NCBI RefSeq assembly: GCF_000337835.1
Contig: NZ_AOLM01000008.1
Location: 62,001-126,000, forward strand
Length of the DNA stretch: 64,000 nucleotides
Direction of reading: 5' to 3'
DNA from: Haloferax sulfurifontis ATCC BAA-897
GTDB taxonomy: Archaea > Halobacteriota > Halobacteria > Halobacteriales > Haloferacaceae
Position 1 is the first letter of the stretch. Each line of letters begins with the position of its first letter. Shown one piece after another: positions 42,519 to 51,459 of this stretch. The notes under the pieces are model-generated. The model ran no database searches, was not told where the DNA came from, and worked only from the letters and a program-made list of their open reading frames with translations. The position numbers were made by a program, and so were the translations under genes.

Positions 42519-44852
42519 TTAGCTCCCGCCGAGCACGCGCTTGAACAGCGTGAACGTGAGCAGGGTAAAGAACAGGCCATTCAACATCCCCTGACTCGCC
42601 GCGAGCACGCGCGCCGCCGGGCCGAGCGGGTTGACGTCGCCGTAGCCGACCGTGCTGAAGCTGATGTAGCTGTAGTAGACGTTGTCGAAGAGCACTTCCA
42701 TCGTCGTCTTGTCGACCGCGGCGGGGTCGAAGACGCTCCCCGCCTGCGTCAGAAACGGACCGCCGAGAGCGTAACACAGTCCGAACAGCGCCGGGAGGAG
42801 GAACGTGAACGCCGCGATTCGCGGGAGTCGGTTGCCGTAGCCGCAGGTGACCTGCATGAGCGTGTTCAGCCCCACGCTGGCGACCTTCTTGCCGCGGGCC
42901 CACGTGTTCAGCGAGTACTCGTTGAGGATGATGTCGAAGTTCTTCTGGCGGTTGTAGTAGTAGCGCTTGAACTCGAACTCGCGGCTCGCGGGGGTGTCGC
43001 CGACGGCGTTGGCGCTGTCCTGCGCCTTCCGGTAGGTCTCCTCGATAATTTCGGGCGTCAGTTCGACGGCGAACTGGCCGGTCGCGCCGTTGCCGACGAA
43101 GTCGTGGATGGTCCAGTCGTTGCGTTCGAGGTAGCCGTGGTGGTCGCTGAAGTCGAAGCGGTCGAACTCGGTGAGACAGAAGCGGAAGTGGTCCAGAAGC
43201 TGGTGTTCGTTGCCGTCGCCCTCCAGCGTCAGGTCGCCGATGGTCGCGCGGGTGAGGTCGTACGGCGTCGGCTCGCCGGAGCCCTGCGAAATCGTGCCGC
43301 CGTCGAGCGTCGCGTCGGTGAAGTCGAGGTAGGTGTCGCGGTCGCCGACGAGCACGCGGAAGCGCGCCGTCTCGAAGTCCGACTGCCGGAAGTCCGCCCG
43401 GTCGCGGAACGTCGTCTCCCAGAACGACGCGCTCGTGAAGTTCGCCGCCTCGAACTCCGCGCCGGCCTCGAAGGTCGCCTCGTTGAACGAGGCGTTGGCG
43501 TCGAGGTGCTGTAGTTCGCCCTCGAAGAACGTTCCGCGGAAGGAGGCGAGGCCGTGGAACGTGGCGGTCTTGAACGTCACGTCCTCTTCGAACCGCGCCT
43601 CGCCGAACCGGGCGTTAGATTGGAACTCGACCGCCTCGAAGGAGGCGTCACAGCCGAACGTCGCTTCCTCGGCGACGACGGCGTCGCGGAACTCGCTTTC
43701 GTCGAAGTTCGCTTGCCCGCCGAACGACGCCAGAGAGAGGTCGAACGCCCCGTCGACGCGGAGACGGTAGCAGTCGGTGCGGGCGGTGAACGTCGCGCGG
43801 TCGAAGTTGAGTTCGCCCTTGAACACGGCGTCCTTGAAGTCCGAATAGCGGAACCGCGCGAGTTTGTAGTCGGCTTCGCCCTCGAACGTCGCGCCCTCGA
43901 ACGTCACGTCGTCGTGAGTCGTCCGGCTCCCGCCGTTGAACTCGACGCCGCGGAACTCGGCCAACTGCATGAAGCGGGCGTCCGCGAAGCTCGCGTCGTC
44001 GCCGAACCGCGCCTCGTCGAAGTCGGCCATCTCGTCGAAGCGGACGCCGTCGAACCGCGCGTCGCCCTCGAATTCGACGTGTTCGAAGTCCGAGCCGGCG
44101 GTGAACCGCGCGCCCTCGAACGTCACGTAGTTGAAGATGGCCTGTCTGAAGCTCGCGTCGTCGCGGAACGTCGCGTCCGCGAACGTGATGTTGTCGTCGA
44201 GGACGTGACTGCTCCCGCTGGTCTCGGCGTCGCGGAAGCGCGCCGTGCCGTGGAACGTCGCGTCCGCGAAACTCGTGTCGCCCTGGAACGCCGTCTCGTC
44301 GCATCGGACCTCGCCGCGGAACGTCGCCGCCGAAAAGCGAACGTCCTGTTCGAACGTCGCCTCGTCGGCCGTCACCGCGCCGGTGACCGTCACGTCGCGG
44401 GCGTCCACGTCGCCGGTGACGACCGCCTCGTCGAGTTTGAGGCGACCGACCGTCGCCTCGCGGAGAATCAGCCCCTGGTCGAGGTGGCCGTGAGTGAGGT
44501 CCAGCCCCTCGATGTCGGCGTGCTGGAAGTTGAGGACGTGGTTCGTCGCGCCGTTGACGTCCTGGTAGGTGAGCGAGAGGTGCGGGAGGTCCGCGCCGAC
44601 GTACTCGTTGACGCGGGTGTCGGGCGACTGGAGGTTCGCCCGGAGTTCGTCGACGATGTCGTCGCCCGTCACGTCGAGCGAGGCGCGCTCGTCGCGGCTC
44701 ATGTGGAACACGCAGAACTCGCTTTCGGGGTGGGACTCGTGCGGACACTCCCACGTCGTCTGGAGGTGGGCGTCGGTCTGCACCGACGGGTCGAACGTGT
44801 ACCGGCACGACGAAGAGGACATCAGCGCCGGCGTGGACTCATTTCTCGACAT
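42519..44852 (-). CDS. Pentapeptide-repeat protein fused to a two-helix K+-type ion channel
   Basis: This 777-aa protein has an N-terminal zinc-like segment (WECPHESHPESEFCVFH). It then has a long run of pentapeptide-type repeats (residues ~95-540, units like ATFRGEVRCDETAF and ADFDEARFGDD) forming a quadrilateral beta-helix. The C-terminal channel has two hydrophobic helices flanking the K+ selectivity filter TVGYGD. The helix run RIAAFTFLLPALFGLCYAL and the region after the filter (GMLNGLFFTLLTFTLF) are the membrane parts. I infer that the beta-helix is a large cytoplasmic gating or anchoring domain. It is the last gene of the minus-strand envelope cluster. Confidence 0.9.
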   Translation of the reverse strand: MSRNESTPALMSSSSCRYTFDPSVQTDAHLQTTWECPHESHPESEFCVFHMSRDERASLDVTGDDIVDELRANLQSPDTRVNEYVGADLPHLSLTYQDVNGATNHVLNFQHADIEGLDLTHGHLDQGLILREATVGRLKLDEAVVTGDVDARDVTVTGAVTADEATFEQDVRFSAATFRGEVRCDETAFQGDTSFADATFHGTARFRDAETSGSSHVLDDNITFADATFRDDASFRQAIFNYVTFEGARFTAGSDFEHVEFEGDARFDGVRFDEMADFDEARFGDDASFADARFMQLAEFRGVEFNGGSRTTHDDVTFEGATFEGEADYKLARFRYSDFKDAVFKGELNFDRATFTARTDCYRLRVDGAFDLSLASFGGQANFDESEFRDAVVAEEATFGCDASFEAVEFQSNARFGEARFEEDVTFKTATFHGLASFRGTFFEGELQHLDANASFNEATFEAGAEFEAANFTSASFWETTFRDRADFRQSDFETARFRVLVGDRDTYLDFTDATLDGGTISQGSGEPTPYDLTRATIGDLTLEGDGNEHQLLDHFRFCLTEFDRFDFSDHHGYLERNDWTIHDFVGNGATGQFAVELTPEIIEETYRKAQDSANAVGDTPASREFEFKRYYYNRQKNFDIILNEYSLNTWARGKKVASVGLNTLMQVTCGYGNRLPRIAAFTFLLPALFGLCYALGGPFLTQAGSVFDPAAVDKTTMEVLFDNVYYSYISFSTVGYGDVNPLGPAARVLAASQGMLNGLFFTLLTFTLFKRVLGGS

Positions 44853-45041
44853 GGCTGGGGAGGGGCGGTCGGGTACGCTGTGGACAGCGGGTGTGGCGGG
44901 AACTGCGATCGAGGCGGGCGGGTCGGGGTCGGAGTCGGCGAGCGCGCTCGGGCGCCGGGGCGACGCTCGACCGCGCGGACAGTCGTGTATGCAACAGTGT
45001 CTGGTGAGTTGATATATATCTTCGGACGACCGCCGACGAGG

Positions 45042-45995
45042 TCAGTCGAATATCTCGCGGCGCTCGGACGCCGAGAGCTCGGCGTGAATCGCGTTGGGCG
45101 AGCAGTGTTCGCACTCGCGGGCGGGATTAGTGCTCCGCTCGAAGGTCCAAAGCGGCCGCCCGAAGAGGAAAAACGCCTCCATCTGGTGGCGCTCGATGAT
45201 GGCCTCGGCGGGCTTGCCGCAGTTCGGGCACCACTCGTCGCCGTCGGCCGGCTCTTGGAACGTCACCTTCCGACGACCGAACCCGGCGTTCGAGTAGGCC
45301 TCGCTTCGGGACATCTCGACGAGGTCTTCGGCCGGGTAGGGGTCGGCGTCGACGGCGTTGTCGAAGCCGGTGTCGGTCTCGGCGCTCGACGCGAGGTACG
45401 GCCCGACGCTGACGGTGTTGTCGTAGCCGACGAAGTGAACCGAGACCGCCGCCCCCCGGCCCTCGACCCGCACCTCGTGGCCGTGGCCGACGAGGTAGAG
45501 CTCCACGTCGGAGGTGACCTTCGTGAGGTCGATGTCGTGAGCCATACCGACCGCGTAGACGCCCGTGTCGGGGTCGGTCGCGCTCCCCGACTGCTTCCAG
45601 CCGAAGGTGGACACGTCGTAGTCCTCGGGGGCGGCGGGTGTCGCGTCGCCCGCGTAGACGTTCTCCGCGCCCGGCGCAGAGACCGCGCCGTCGGCGGCGT
45701 CGGCCGCGATGAACACGTCTTCGGCGTCGTCGAGGCGCACGTCGCCGTCGACAGACTGGACGTAGCCGTCTTCGAGACTGCCGCGAATCTCGGTCTCGAC
45801 GGCCGCGTCGCCGACGGCCGCGTCGTCGCTCACCGGGGCGTGGGTGAAGACGTACTCGGCGTTCTGCACGGTGAGGTCGCCGGCGACGCTCGCGCCGCCG
45901 ACGAACACGTCCGCGGGGTCGCGGAGTTCGACCGGGGGTCGTTCGGAGCCGTTGAGCGTCACGTCGCCGTCGTAGGTGGAAGCGTTTCGGGTCAT
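45042..45995 (-). CDS. Beta-helix-like protein with C-terminal zinc ribbon
   Basis: This 317-aa protein has an N-terminal ~210 residues of short repetitive beta strands (VFVGGASVAGDLTVQNAEYV, VFIAADAADGAVSAPGAENVY), similar to polymer-forming or beta-solenoid folds. The last ~80 residues hold WCPNCGKPAEAIIERHQMEAF and ECEHCSPN, a four-cysteine zinc site. No signal peptide or membrane helix is visible, so it is cytoplasmic. It lies between the channel and DUF2617 genes on the same strand. Function unknown; the solenoid theme is shared with the neighbouring pentapeptide protein. Confidence 0.75.
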   Translation of the reverse strand: MTRNASTYDGDVTLNGSERPPVELRDPADVFVGGASVAGDLTVQNAEYVFTHAPVSDDAAVGDAAVETEIRGSLEDGYVQSVDGDVRLDDAEDVFIAADAADGAVSAPGAENVYAGDATPAAPEDYDVSTFGWKQSGSATDPDTGVYAVGMAHDIDLTKVTSDVELYLVGHGHEVRVEGRGAAVSVHFVGYDNTVSVGPYLASSAETDTGFDNAVDADPYPAEDLVEMSRSEAYSNAGFGRRKVTFQEPADGDEWCPNCGKPAEAIIERHQMEAFFLFGRPLWTFERSTNPARECEHCSPNAIHAELSASERREIFD

Positions 45996-46017
45996 CGGTG
46001 GGTCTGTCGTTCGGGAG

Positions 46018-46566
46018 TTATCGCTGAGTCGCTCGTCTGGGCGTCATCGTCGTCTCGGTGTACAGCGCGAGGTCGTGCTCCGGATAGGTGTGGTACGTCT
46101 CGTAGCCGCCGTCTGCGACGCGGATAGTGGTCCACGCCTCCGGGTCGAACCGATAGGCGACCGTCGCCGCCTCCGGACCGGGGAAGGCGTCGAGCGGTCG
46201 ACCCTCCACGACCGTTCGGGCGTCGAGCCGGTCGCTCTCGAAGCTGAACTCGCGTTCCGCGCCGGCGGACAGCGGCGTCCGGTGCGTCCGCTCGTTCGGC
46301 AACGGCTTGCACGAACACAGCTCGTGGAAGCCGAGCGCCGGCAGGCCGACGTAGTGGGACTCGCCGATAACGGTGAGGACCGCGGGTTCGCCCGCGAGCG
46401 TCGCCGGGGCGACCGTCTTCACGTCCACGGCCGTCAGGTCCGGCGCGTCGGCGCTGTAGCCGAAGTACAGTTCCGTCGGTGTCTCGGCCGGCTGAGACGA
46501 GTCGGTGCCGGCGGGCGGTTCGGTTCCGGCGGGCGGTTCAGTGGGAGAGGGCGGGTGGGAGGGCAT
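46018..46566 (-). CDS. DUF2617-like protein
   Basis: This 182-aa protein has a Pro/Thr-rich N-terminal ~30 residues and then a compact domain. From memory it matches bacterial DUF2617 at the strand IGESHYVGL, at LDAFPGPEAATVAYRF and at the ending YETYHTYPEHDLALYTETT. DUF2617 genes in bacteria sit beside spermidine-synthase-like membrane proteins, and exactly that gene is immediately upstream here with only six bases between them. The molecular role is unknown. A cytoplasmic location is likely. Confidence 0.75.
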   Translation of the reverse strand: MPSHPPSPTEPPAGTEPPAGTDSSQPAETPTELYFGYSADAPDLTAVDVKTVAPATLAGEPAVLTVIGESHYVGLPALGFHELCSCKPLPNERTHRTPLSAGAEREFSFESDRLDARTVVEGRPLDAFPGPEAATVAYRFDPEAWTTIRVADGGYETYHTYPEHDLALYTETTMTPRRATQR

Positions 46567-46572
46567 GGGTGG

Positions 46573-48390
46573 TCAGGTATCGACGAGGATGTCGTAGTTC
46601 GGGTGGAAGATGGAGTTCTCGCGGACGCCGCGGTAGTGCGGGACCGCGTGCCACTCGACTGCGCCGTAGTGCTCCTCACGGGCGCGGACGTACCGGGTCG
46701 CGCCGTCGCCGGTGAGTCGGGGGCGGTCGCCGGCGGCGAGCACGTAGAACTGCTCGACGCGCTCGGTCTCGCCGTCGTCGTCGAGGTCCTCGCGCACCCA
46801 GTACGAAAGCTCTCGGGTGAAGCCCGCGGCCCCGACGGTGTTGACGAACGCCTTGTGGTGTTCGGGGTAGGCGTCGGGCGAGTAGCCCCACGTCACCGCG
46901 ACGCCGTCCTCGGAGAGGTGCGTCCGGACGGAGCGGTAGAACTCCGTCGAGTAGAGCGTGAGCAGGTCGTCGTCGGTCGCGCCGGGGATGTCGAGCAACA
47001 CGAGGTCGTACGTCTCGTTCGTCTCTTGGAGGTAACGGTAGCCGTCGGCGACCGTCGTGTTCAGTCGGTCGTACTCGTAGGCGTCGTCGTGCCAGCGGCG
47101 GAAGAACGGGTCCGTCTTCGCGTCGCGCATGAACTCGCCGTCGAGGTCGACGTGGTCGACGGTGACGCCGTACTCCCGCAGGTGGTCGATGGCGATCCAG
47201 TCGCCGCCGCCGACGACGAGCACCTTCGTCTCGGGACCGGGGTCGACGAGCGACATCGGCACGTCGACCAGCCCCCGATGGTAGCTGTCGGCCCAACTCT
47301 CGCAGAGTTGGACAGCCGCGCCGAGGCGGAGACACTGCTCGGTTCGCCCGTCGAAGTACGGGTTCGGCCCGGTGCCGGTCCACGTGCGGTCGTACCGGAT
47401 GACGTGCTGGTAGGCGGTCGTCTCCTGCGAGGTGACCGTCGCGCGCATCGCGCCCGGCGAGTACTCGTTTTCTATCTGCTGTTCGAGGTAGAGTTGCGAC
47501 AGGCGCTCGTCGGCGACGTCGTGTTTGGCGACGACGCCCGCGTAGGTCGCCGTCAGGAGCAGACAGACGACGAGGAGCGACTTCGAGACGCGAGCGGCCG
47601 AGAGCGAGCGGTCGCCTCGCGCGCTGGCGGCCGCGTTCCCGGCGGTGGCAACGCTGTCGCTCGCTCCGGCGTCGCTGAAGGGCCACCACGACCACTCGCC
47701 GAAGTGGGCGACGAAGACGAGCGCGGCGACTCCGTTGAGGAGCGCCAACACGAATATCGTCGGGATGAGGCCGAGGCCGGGATAGAGGACGCGGGCGTAG
47801 ACGACGGCACCGGCGAGGCCGCCGACGTAGTCCATCGCGAGGATGACCGAAAGCCCGCTTCTTCGGCCCTCGGTCCGCTCGACGGTCCAGAGAGTGCCGA
47901 CGGCGGCCACGACGGAGTCGTGAACCCGCGCGCCGGCGTCCCGGAGCCACGAGGGCGTCGTCGACCCGTCGTCGTCGAGGTCGTCGAACATGCGGGTCAA
48001 AAGCGGGAGTTCGAACCCGGAGAGGAACCCGACGGCGACGACCGGCAGGCGGGCGACGGTCCAGACGAGTTCCGCGGGCACCGCCTGCGGGATGCGGACG
48101 CTGTTGAGGCCGACGATGAGCAGGAAGCCCGCGGGTGCGGCGGCCGCGAGCAACACCTCGGTGCGGAAGAAGTTCCCGCCGAGGGTCGCGCCGTCGAGGT
48201 CGTCGGAGAGCGCCGCGCCGATGCCGAGGCTGAAGAAGTACAGGCCGACCGTGATGACGTACTGGGTGACCGTCCCGCCGTACATCACCGTCAGAAGCTC
48301 CGAGTAGACGAACTCGTAGGCGAAGCTACAAAAGGACACCACGAAGGTGAGCGTCAGGAGCGTCGCCGTGTCAGTTCGTTCGTGAGACAT
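46573..48390 (-). CDS. Membrane-embedded spermidine synthase-like protein
   Basis: This 605-aa protein has an N-terminal half with about seven transmembrane helices (residues ~10-320). Its C-terminal half is an aminopropyltransferase-like Rossmann domain: VLVVGGGDWIAIDHL, VDHVDLDGEFM, TVADGYRYLQ, DLVLLDIPGATDDDLL and LYSTEFYRSV. GGGDW replaces the usual GGGDG, and the catalytic D-x-x-D stretch reads LDIPGATD, so activity may differ from true spermidine synthase. Fusions of this kind are called spermidine-synthase-like and group with DUF2617 in bacteria. It is the core of the envelope cluster. Confidence 0.88.
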   Translation of the reverse strand: MSHERTDTATLLTLTFVVSFCSFAYEFVYSELLTVMYGGTVTQYVITVGLYFFSLGIGAALSDDLDGATLGGNFFRTEVLLAAAAPAGFLLIVGLNSVRIPQAVPAELVWTVARLPVVAVGFLSGFELPLLTRMFDDLDDDGSTTPSWLRDAGARVHDSVVAAVGTLWTVERTEGRRSGLSVILAMDYVGGLAGAVVYARVLYPGLGLIPTIFVLALLNGVAALVFVAHFGEWSWWPFSDAGASDSVATAGNAAASARGDRSLSAARVSKSLLVVCLLLTATYAGVVAKHDVADERLSQLYLEQQIENEYSPGAMRATVTSQETTAYQHVIRYDRTWTGTGPNPYFDGRTEQCLRLGAAVQLCESWADSYHRGLVDVPMSLVDPGPETKVLVVGGGDWIAIDHLREYGVTVDHVDLDGEFMRDAKTDPFFRRWHDDAYEYDRLNTTVADGYRYLQETNETYDLVLLDIPGATDDDLLTLYSTEFYRSVRTHLSEDGVAVTWGYSPDAYPEHHKAFVNTVGAAGFTRELSYWVREDLDDDGETERVEQFYVLAAGDRPRLTGDGATRYVRAREEHYGAVEWHAVPHYRGVRENSIFHPNYDILVDT

Positions 48391-48447
48391 CGATTGCGGG
48401 CGAGTGGGTGCGTGATGGAGGGCGGAGGGGACGCGCGTCAGCCGCGC

Positions 48448-49194
48448 TCAGATGCGCGGGGAGACTTTCCACTCTTCTTCGATGGAGTACCCCGCGTCGC
48501 CGATGCCGTCGGTGACTTCGAGGTCGTAACACTCCCAGCGGAAGTCGTGGTTCACGTCGTCGCCGACGACGTGCGCGCCGACGCGGTACCAGCCGTCCTG
48601 TCCGAGCTGGCTGTCGTCGTCGATGTCGTACTCGACGGTGTCGTTCGGATCCTGAATCTCGCGGTCCCACGGCACCGGGCCGGCGTCGGGCGCGTCGTCC
48701 CGCATCGCCGCGGTCGACCCGAGGTAGGCGACGCCGAGCGCGGCGACGCCGACGGGGAACCGACTCACCTGGTTGGCGTTGTTCTCGTACCAGTCGTCGG
48801 CGTAGTCGCCGCCGTGGTACCACGCGTGGCCGTGGACCGTCCGCGGGGCGGAGGCGTAGCCGCCCGTGCCGCGGCCGGTCGCGCCGCGGCCGCCGCCGCC
48901 GCCGCTCTTGCCTTTCGCGCTCGCGACCCCGACGGGGCTGAACGCGGCGAGCGACTGCGGGTCGAACCCTGACAGCGACGACTGGTCGGCGGCTTCGTAG
49001 CGGGACATCACCCACGTCTGGTCGGCGAGGTCGACGACGAGCGAGCCGTCGGACGCCTCGAAGTCGGAGACGACGCTCGACTTTCGCGGGGGAGGGGAGT
49101 TCGAGCCGAGACAGCCGGCGAGTCCGCCGACGGCCCCGAGACCGGTCAGTTGGAGGAACGTACGACGCTTCATGGGGACTCTCGTCTCTGTCAA
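48448..49194 (-). CDS. Tat lipoprotein with glycine-rich segment
   Basis: This 248-aa surface lipoprotein has the signal MKRRTFLQLTGLGAVGGLAGC, with both RR motif and lipobox. The start may be the ATG at 49194 or the second methionine seven codons in, which gives a cleaner signal. The mature part includes a Gly/Arg stretch (KSGGGGGRGATGRGTGG), WYHGGDYADDWYENN and WECYDLEVTDGIGDAG. The DNA is transcribed toward the spermidine-synthase-like gene, 57 bases away. Family not recognised. It is likely a surface partner of the membrane enzyme. Confidence 0.78.
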   Translation of the reverse strand: MTETRVPMKRRTFLQLTGLGAVGGLAGCLGSNSPPPRKSSVVSDFEASDGSLVVDLADQTWVMSRYEAADQSSLSGFDPQSLAAFSPVGVASAKGKSGGGGGRGATGRGTGGYASAPRTVHGHAWYHGGDYADDWYENNANQVSRFPVGVAALGVAYLGSTAAMRDDAPDAGPVPWDREIQDPNDTVEYDIDDDSQLGQDGWYRVGAHVVGDDVNHDFRWECYDLEVTDGIGDAGYSIEEEWKVSPRI

Positions 49195-49267
49195 TCAGAA
49201 AACTAGGATAACAGTCTTGTGGTTCGATACGTCTCTCGGGAAAGAAAATCTCGTCCCCCGACGCGTT

Positions 49268-49858
49268 CTACGGGAGGACCACTCGGAACGCGACCCTGAC
49301 GCTCCCGACGACGAGCCTGTCGAGCGAGTGCGATGCCGCGCCGAACGCGACGAAGAAGACGACCATCGCGAGGAACTCGACGAGCGGGAACGCGCCGGCC
49401 GGAAACGCGCCGACGCCGAGGCCCGCGACGAGTCGGATGAGCGCGATGCCCGCGTCGACGGCGCGGTCGAACGTGACCGAGGCGATGAACCCGCCGACGA
49501 CGGCGACGACAGCGGAGACGAGGAGCCACGGGACGGACGGGACAGCCCGACCCGACCGCGAGCCGTCGGTTCGGCGGCTGTCGCCCGCCACGACCCCGAG
49601 CGCCGCGAGTTGTCGGCGGAGTTGGTCGAGCGTCGTCACCGCGAAGAGGAACCACAGCATCGCCGCGAGCCCGAATCCGACCGCTGACGCCGAGATCTCG
49701 GGGAAGACGCTCGTCGCGATTTCGACGATGGTCGGCGTGGCGCGCTCGACGAACAGGAAGAAGACGGCGAACCCGAGCGCCGCGTCCACGGGCCCGTACG
49801 CCGGGAAGGGCTCGCGTCGCCGGGTGCGGTCGGGACCGGTGTCCGCGTGCGCGCTCAT
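49268..49858 (-). CDS. Multi-pass membrane protein of the envelope cluster
   Basis: This 196-aa protein has a short charged N-terminus and then about four helices (AALGFAVFFLFVERA, AVGFGLAAMLWFLFAVTT, WLLVSAVVAVVGGFIAS, VEFLAMVVFFVAFGAASHS). I chose the ATG at 49858. It lies 73 bases upstream of the Tat lipoprotein gene, on the same strand. I considered DUF350, which occurs in the bacterial version of this cluster, but the sequence does not show its usual pattern, so the family is left open. Confidence 0.75.
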   Translation of the reverse strand: MSAHADTGPDRTRRREPFPAYGPVDAALGFAVFFLFVERATPTIVEIATSVFPEISASAVGFGLAAMLWFLFAVTTLDQLRRQLAALGVVAGDSRRTDGSRSGRAVPSVPWLLVSAVVAVVGGFIASVTFDRAVDAGIALIRLVAGLGVGAFPAGAFPLVEFLAMVVFFVAFGAASHSLDRLVVGSVRVAFRVVLP

Positions 49859-50045
49859 GCGCGTGAAGACGCGCCGTGAGCGCATCAATCGGCGGTTCGA
49901 TTGTCACCGTGCGGGAGCCAGCCCCCGCCGGGTCGTCGGCGACCCAGACCGGGGGCCGAGTGCGGACGCGACCGCGAGAGAGAGCGCCCGACTGCGGTGG
50001 GTTTGCGGCCGGGTCGCCCCGTACTGCGACATCCTCAGCGGTTCG

Positions 50046-51209
50046 CTACGCGGCGAGCGGGACGACGAGGACGAGGAGCTTCGCGTAGACGACCATGAAC
50101 AGGAGCGCGAAGGGGTAGGTGTTGCCGTAGCCCGCCGCGACTTCGTCGGCCCCGGTGGCGTCGACGGCGGCCGCGAGTCCCTTCGTGTCGGTGTGACCGC
50201 CGGTGATGCCGCCGGCGGCGCTAATCCAGTCCATACCCCAGACGTACCGCGTGAGCGCGAGCCCGGCGATGATGGCGATAAAGCTCGTCAGCGCCGAGGC
50301 CGCCACGATTTGGAGGCCGTACTCCGCGATGGTCGCGAGGAAGCCGCCGCCGGCACCGATGCCGACGACCGCGAGGAACATCGCGAGCGTGAACGCCCGA
50401 ATCTCCGAGAGGATGCCGGTGTCCATCCGCGTCGGCACGGGGCCGACCCGGCCGAAGTAGCCGAAGACGAGCGCCGCGACGAGCACGCCGCCGGTCGTCC
50501 CGAGCGAGGGCGTGCCGAACGGTCCCATCGGAATCGGAATCGACCCGACGACCGCGCCGGCGACGATGACGAGCGCGTAGCCCATCACGCTGAACGTCAC
50601 CTCGGTGACCGACGAGCCCGATTCGTCGTCGGTGCCGCCGATAGCCTCGTCGAAGCGGCGTTTTTCCTCATCGAGGTCCAGCCGGGCGACGACGGGGTAC
50701 AACTGCTGGAACACGACGATGACGAGCACGCCGACGACGTAGCCGACGGAGTGGCCGATTTGGTAGTCCTGCCGGGCGGCCGCGGGGAGCGCTTCGATGG
50801 CCGACCCCAGCCCCGGACTGCTCGTCAGCGCGCCCGAGAACGACCCCATGATGAGGGGCGTCGACGCGTTGGGGAAGACGAACTGCGTCCAGACGTAGGT
50901 GAGCGCCAGCGCGACGGTCGGCATCAGCACCGCGACGGCGACGAAGTTGAGCCCGTACGCCTTGACGGTCCCCTCGATTTCGTGGGCCGCGATGAGGCCG
51001 ACGGCGGCGACGAACAGCGCCAGCGTGAGCCCGCTGTACGCGTCGGGGACGGTGAAGCCGAAGTGGCCGAGCACCAGTCCCGCAAAGAGCGGCCCGGCGA
51101 CGCCGAACTTGACGCCGCGGACGCTGATTTTGCCGAGCCCCATCCCGATGAGCACCGCGAGGAACAGGACGAACAACCCGTTGCCGACGAGCGACTCGAC
51201 TACCGCCAC
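50046..51209 (-). CDS. AspT/YidE-type secondary carrier
   Basis: This 387-aa membrane protein has about ten helices in two halves. Family-like spots are IGMGLGKISVRGVKFG, FSGALTSSPGLGSAIEAL and, in the second half, GGITGGHTDTKGLAAA with GYGNTYPFALLFM. That is the duplicated motif pattern of the aspartate:alanine exchanger family. It lacks the central TrkA_C domains of bacterial YidE/AspT, so it is a short version. The substrate is unknown. It lies 160 bases upstream of the envelope-cluster membrane protein and may or may not belong to that transcript. Confidence 0.82.
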   Translation of the reverse strand: MAVVESLVGNGLFVLFLAVLIGMGLGKISVRGVKFGVAGPLFAGLVLGHFGFTVPDAYSGLTLALFVAAVGLIAAHEIEGTVKAYGLNFVAVAVLMPTVALALTYVWTQFVFPNASTPLIMGSFSGALTSSPGLGSAIEALPAAARQDYQIGHSVGYVVGVLVIVVFQQLYPVVARLDLDEEKRRFDEAIGGTDDESGSSVTEVTFSVMGYALVIVAGAVVGSIPIPMGPFGTPSLGTTGGVLVAALVFGYFGRVGPVPTRMDTGILSEIRAFTLAMFLAVVGIGAGGGFLATIAEYGLQIVAASALTSFIAIIAGLALTRYVWGMDWISAAGGITGGHTDTKGLAAAVDATGADEVAAGYGNTYPFALLFMVVYAKLLVLVVPLAA

Positions 51210-51459
51210 GGGCGTTCACCCCCGGTACCGAGACGGTGCACGCGAGGGGTCGGACCGCCCCCGGCCGAGCGGCGTGAACGATGATGACAAGCTTGTTTTC
51301 TCGGTGACATTCGAGTTGGGATTCGCGGATGGGACGGATAAGGCTTGATTCGATTCCCGCGGGATGGCGACGCCGGAAAATCGATGTACGGCAACGTTCA
51401 CGCTGTATTCTACGGGATATTATCAGCCGCCACTTCGAGACGGGTCGAGCGGCCCACAA

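Noticed and set aside
43554..46127. Long plus-strand open frame opposite the pentapeptide and zinc-ribbon genes
   Set aside because: Low-complexity Arg/Val/Glu translation with no domain; the minus-strand genes carry clear motifs.
45976..48972. Plus-strand open frame of almost 1000 codons
   Set aside because: It is the antisense shadow of the spermidine-synthase-like and neighbouring genes.
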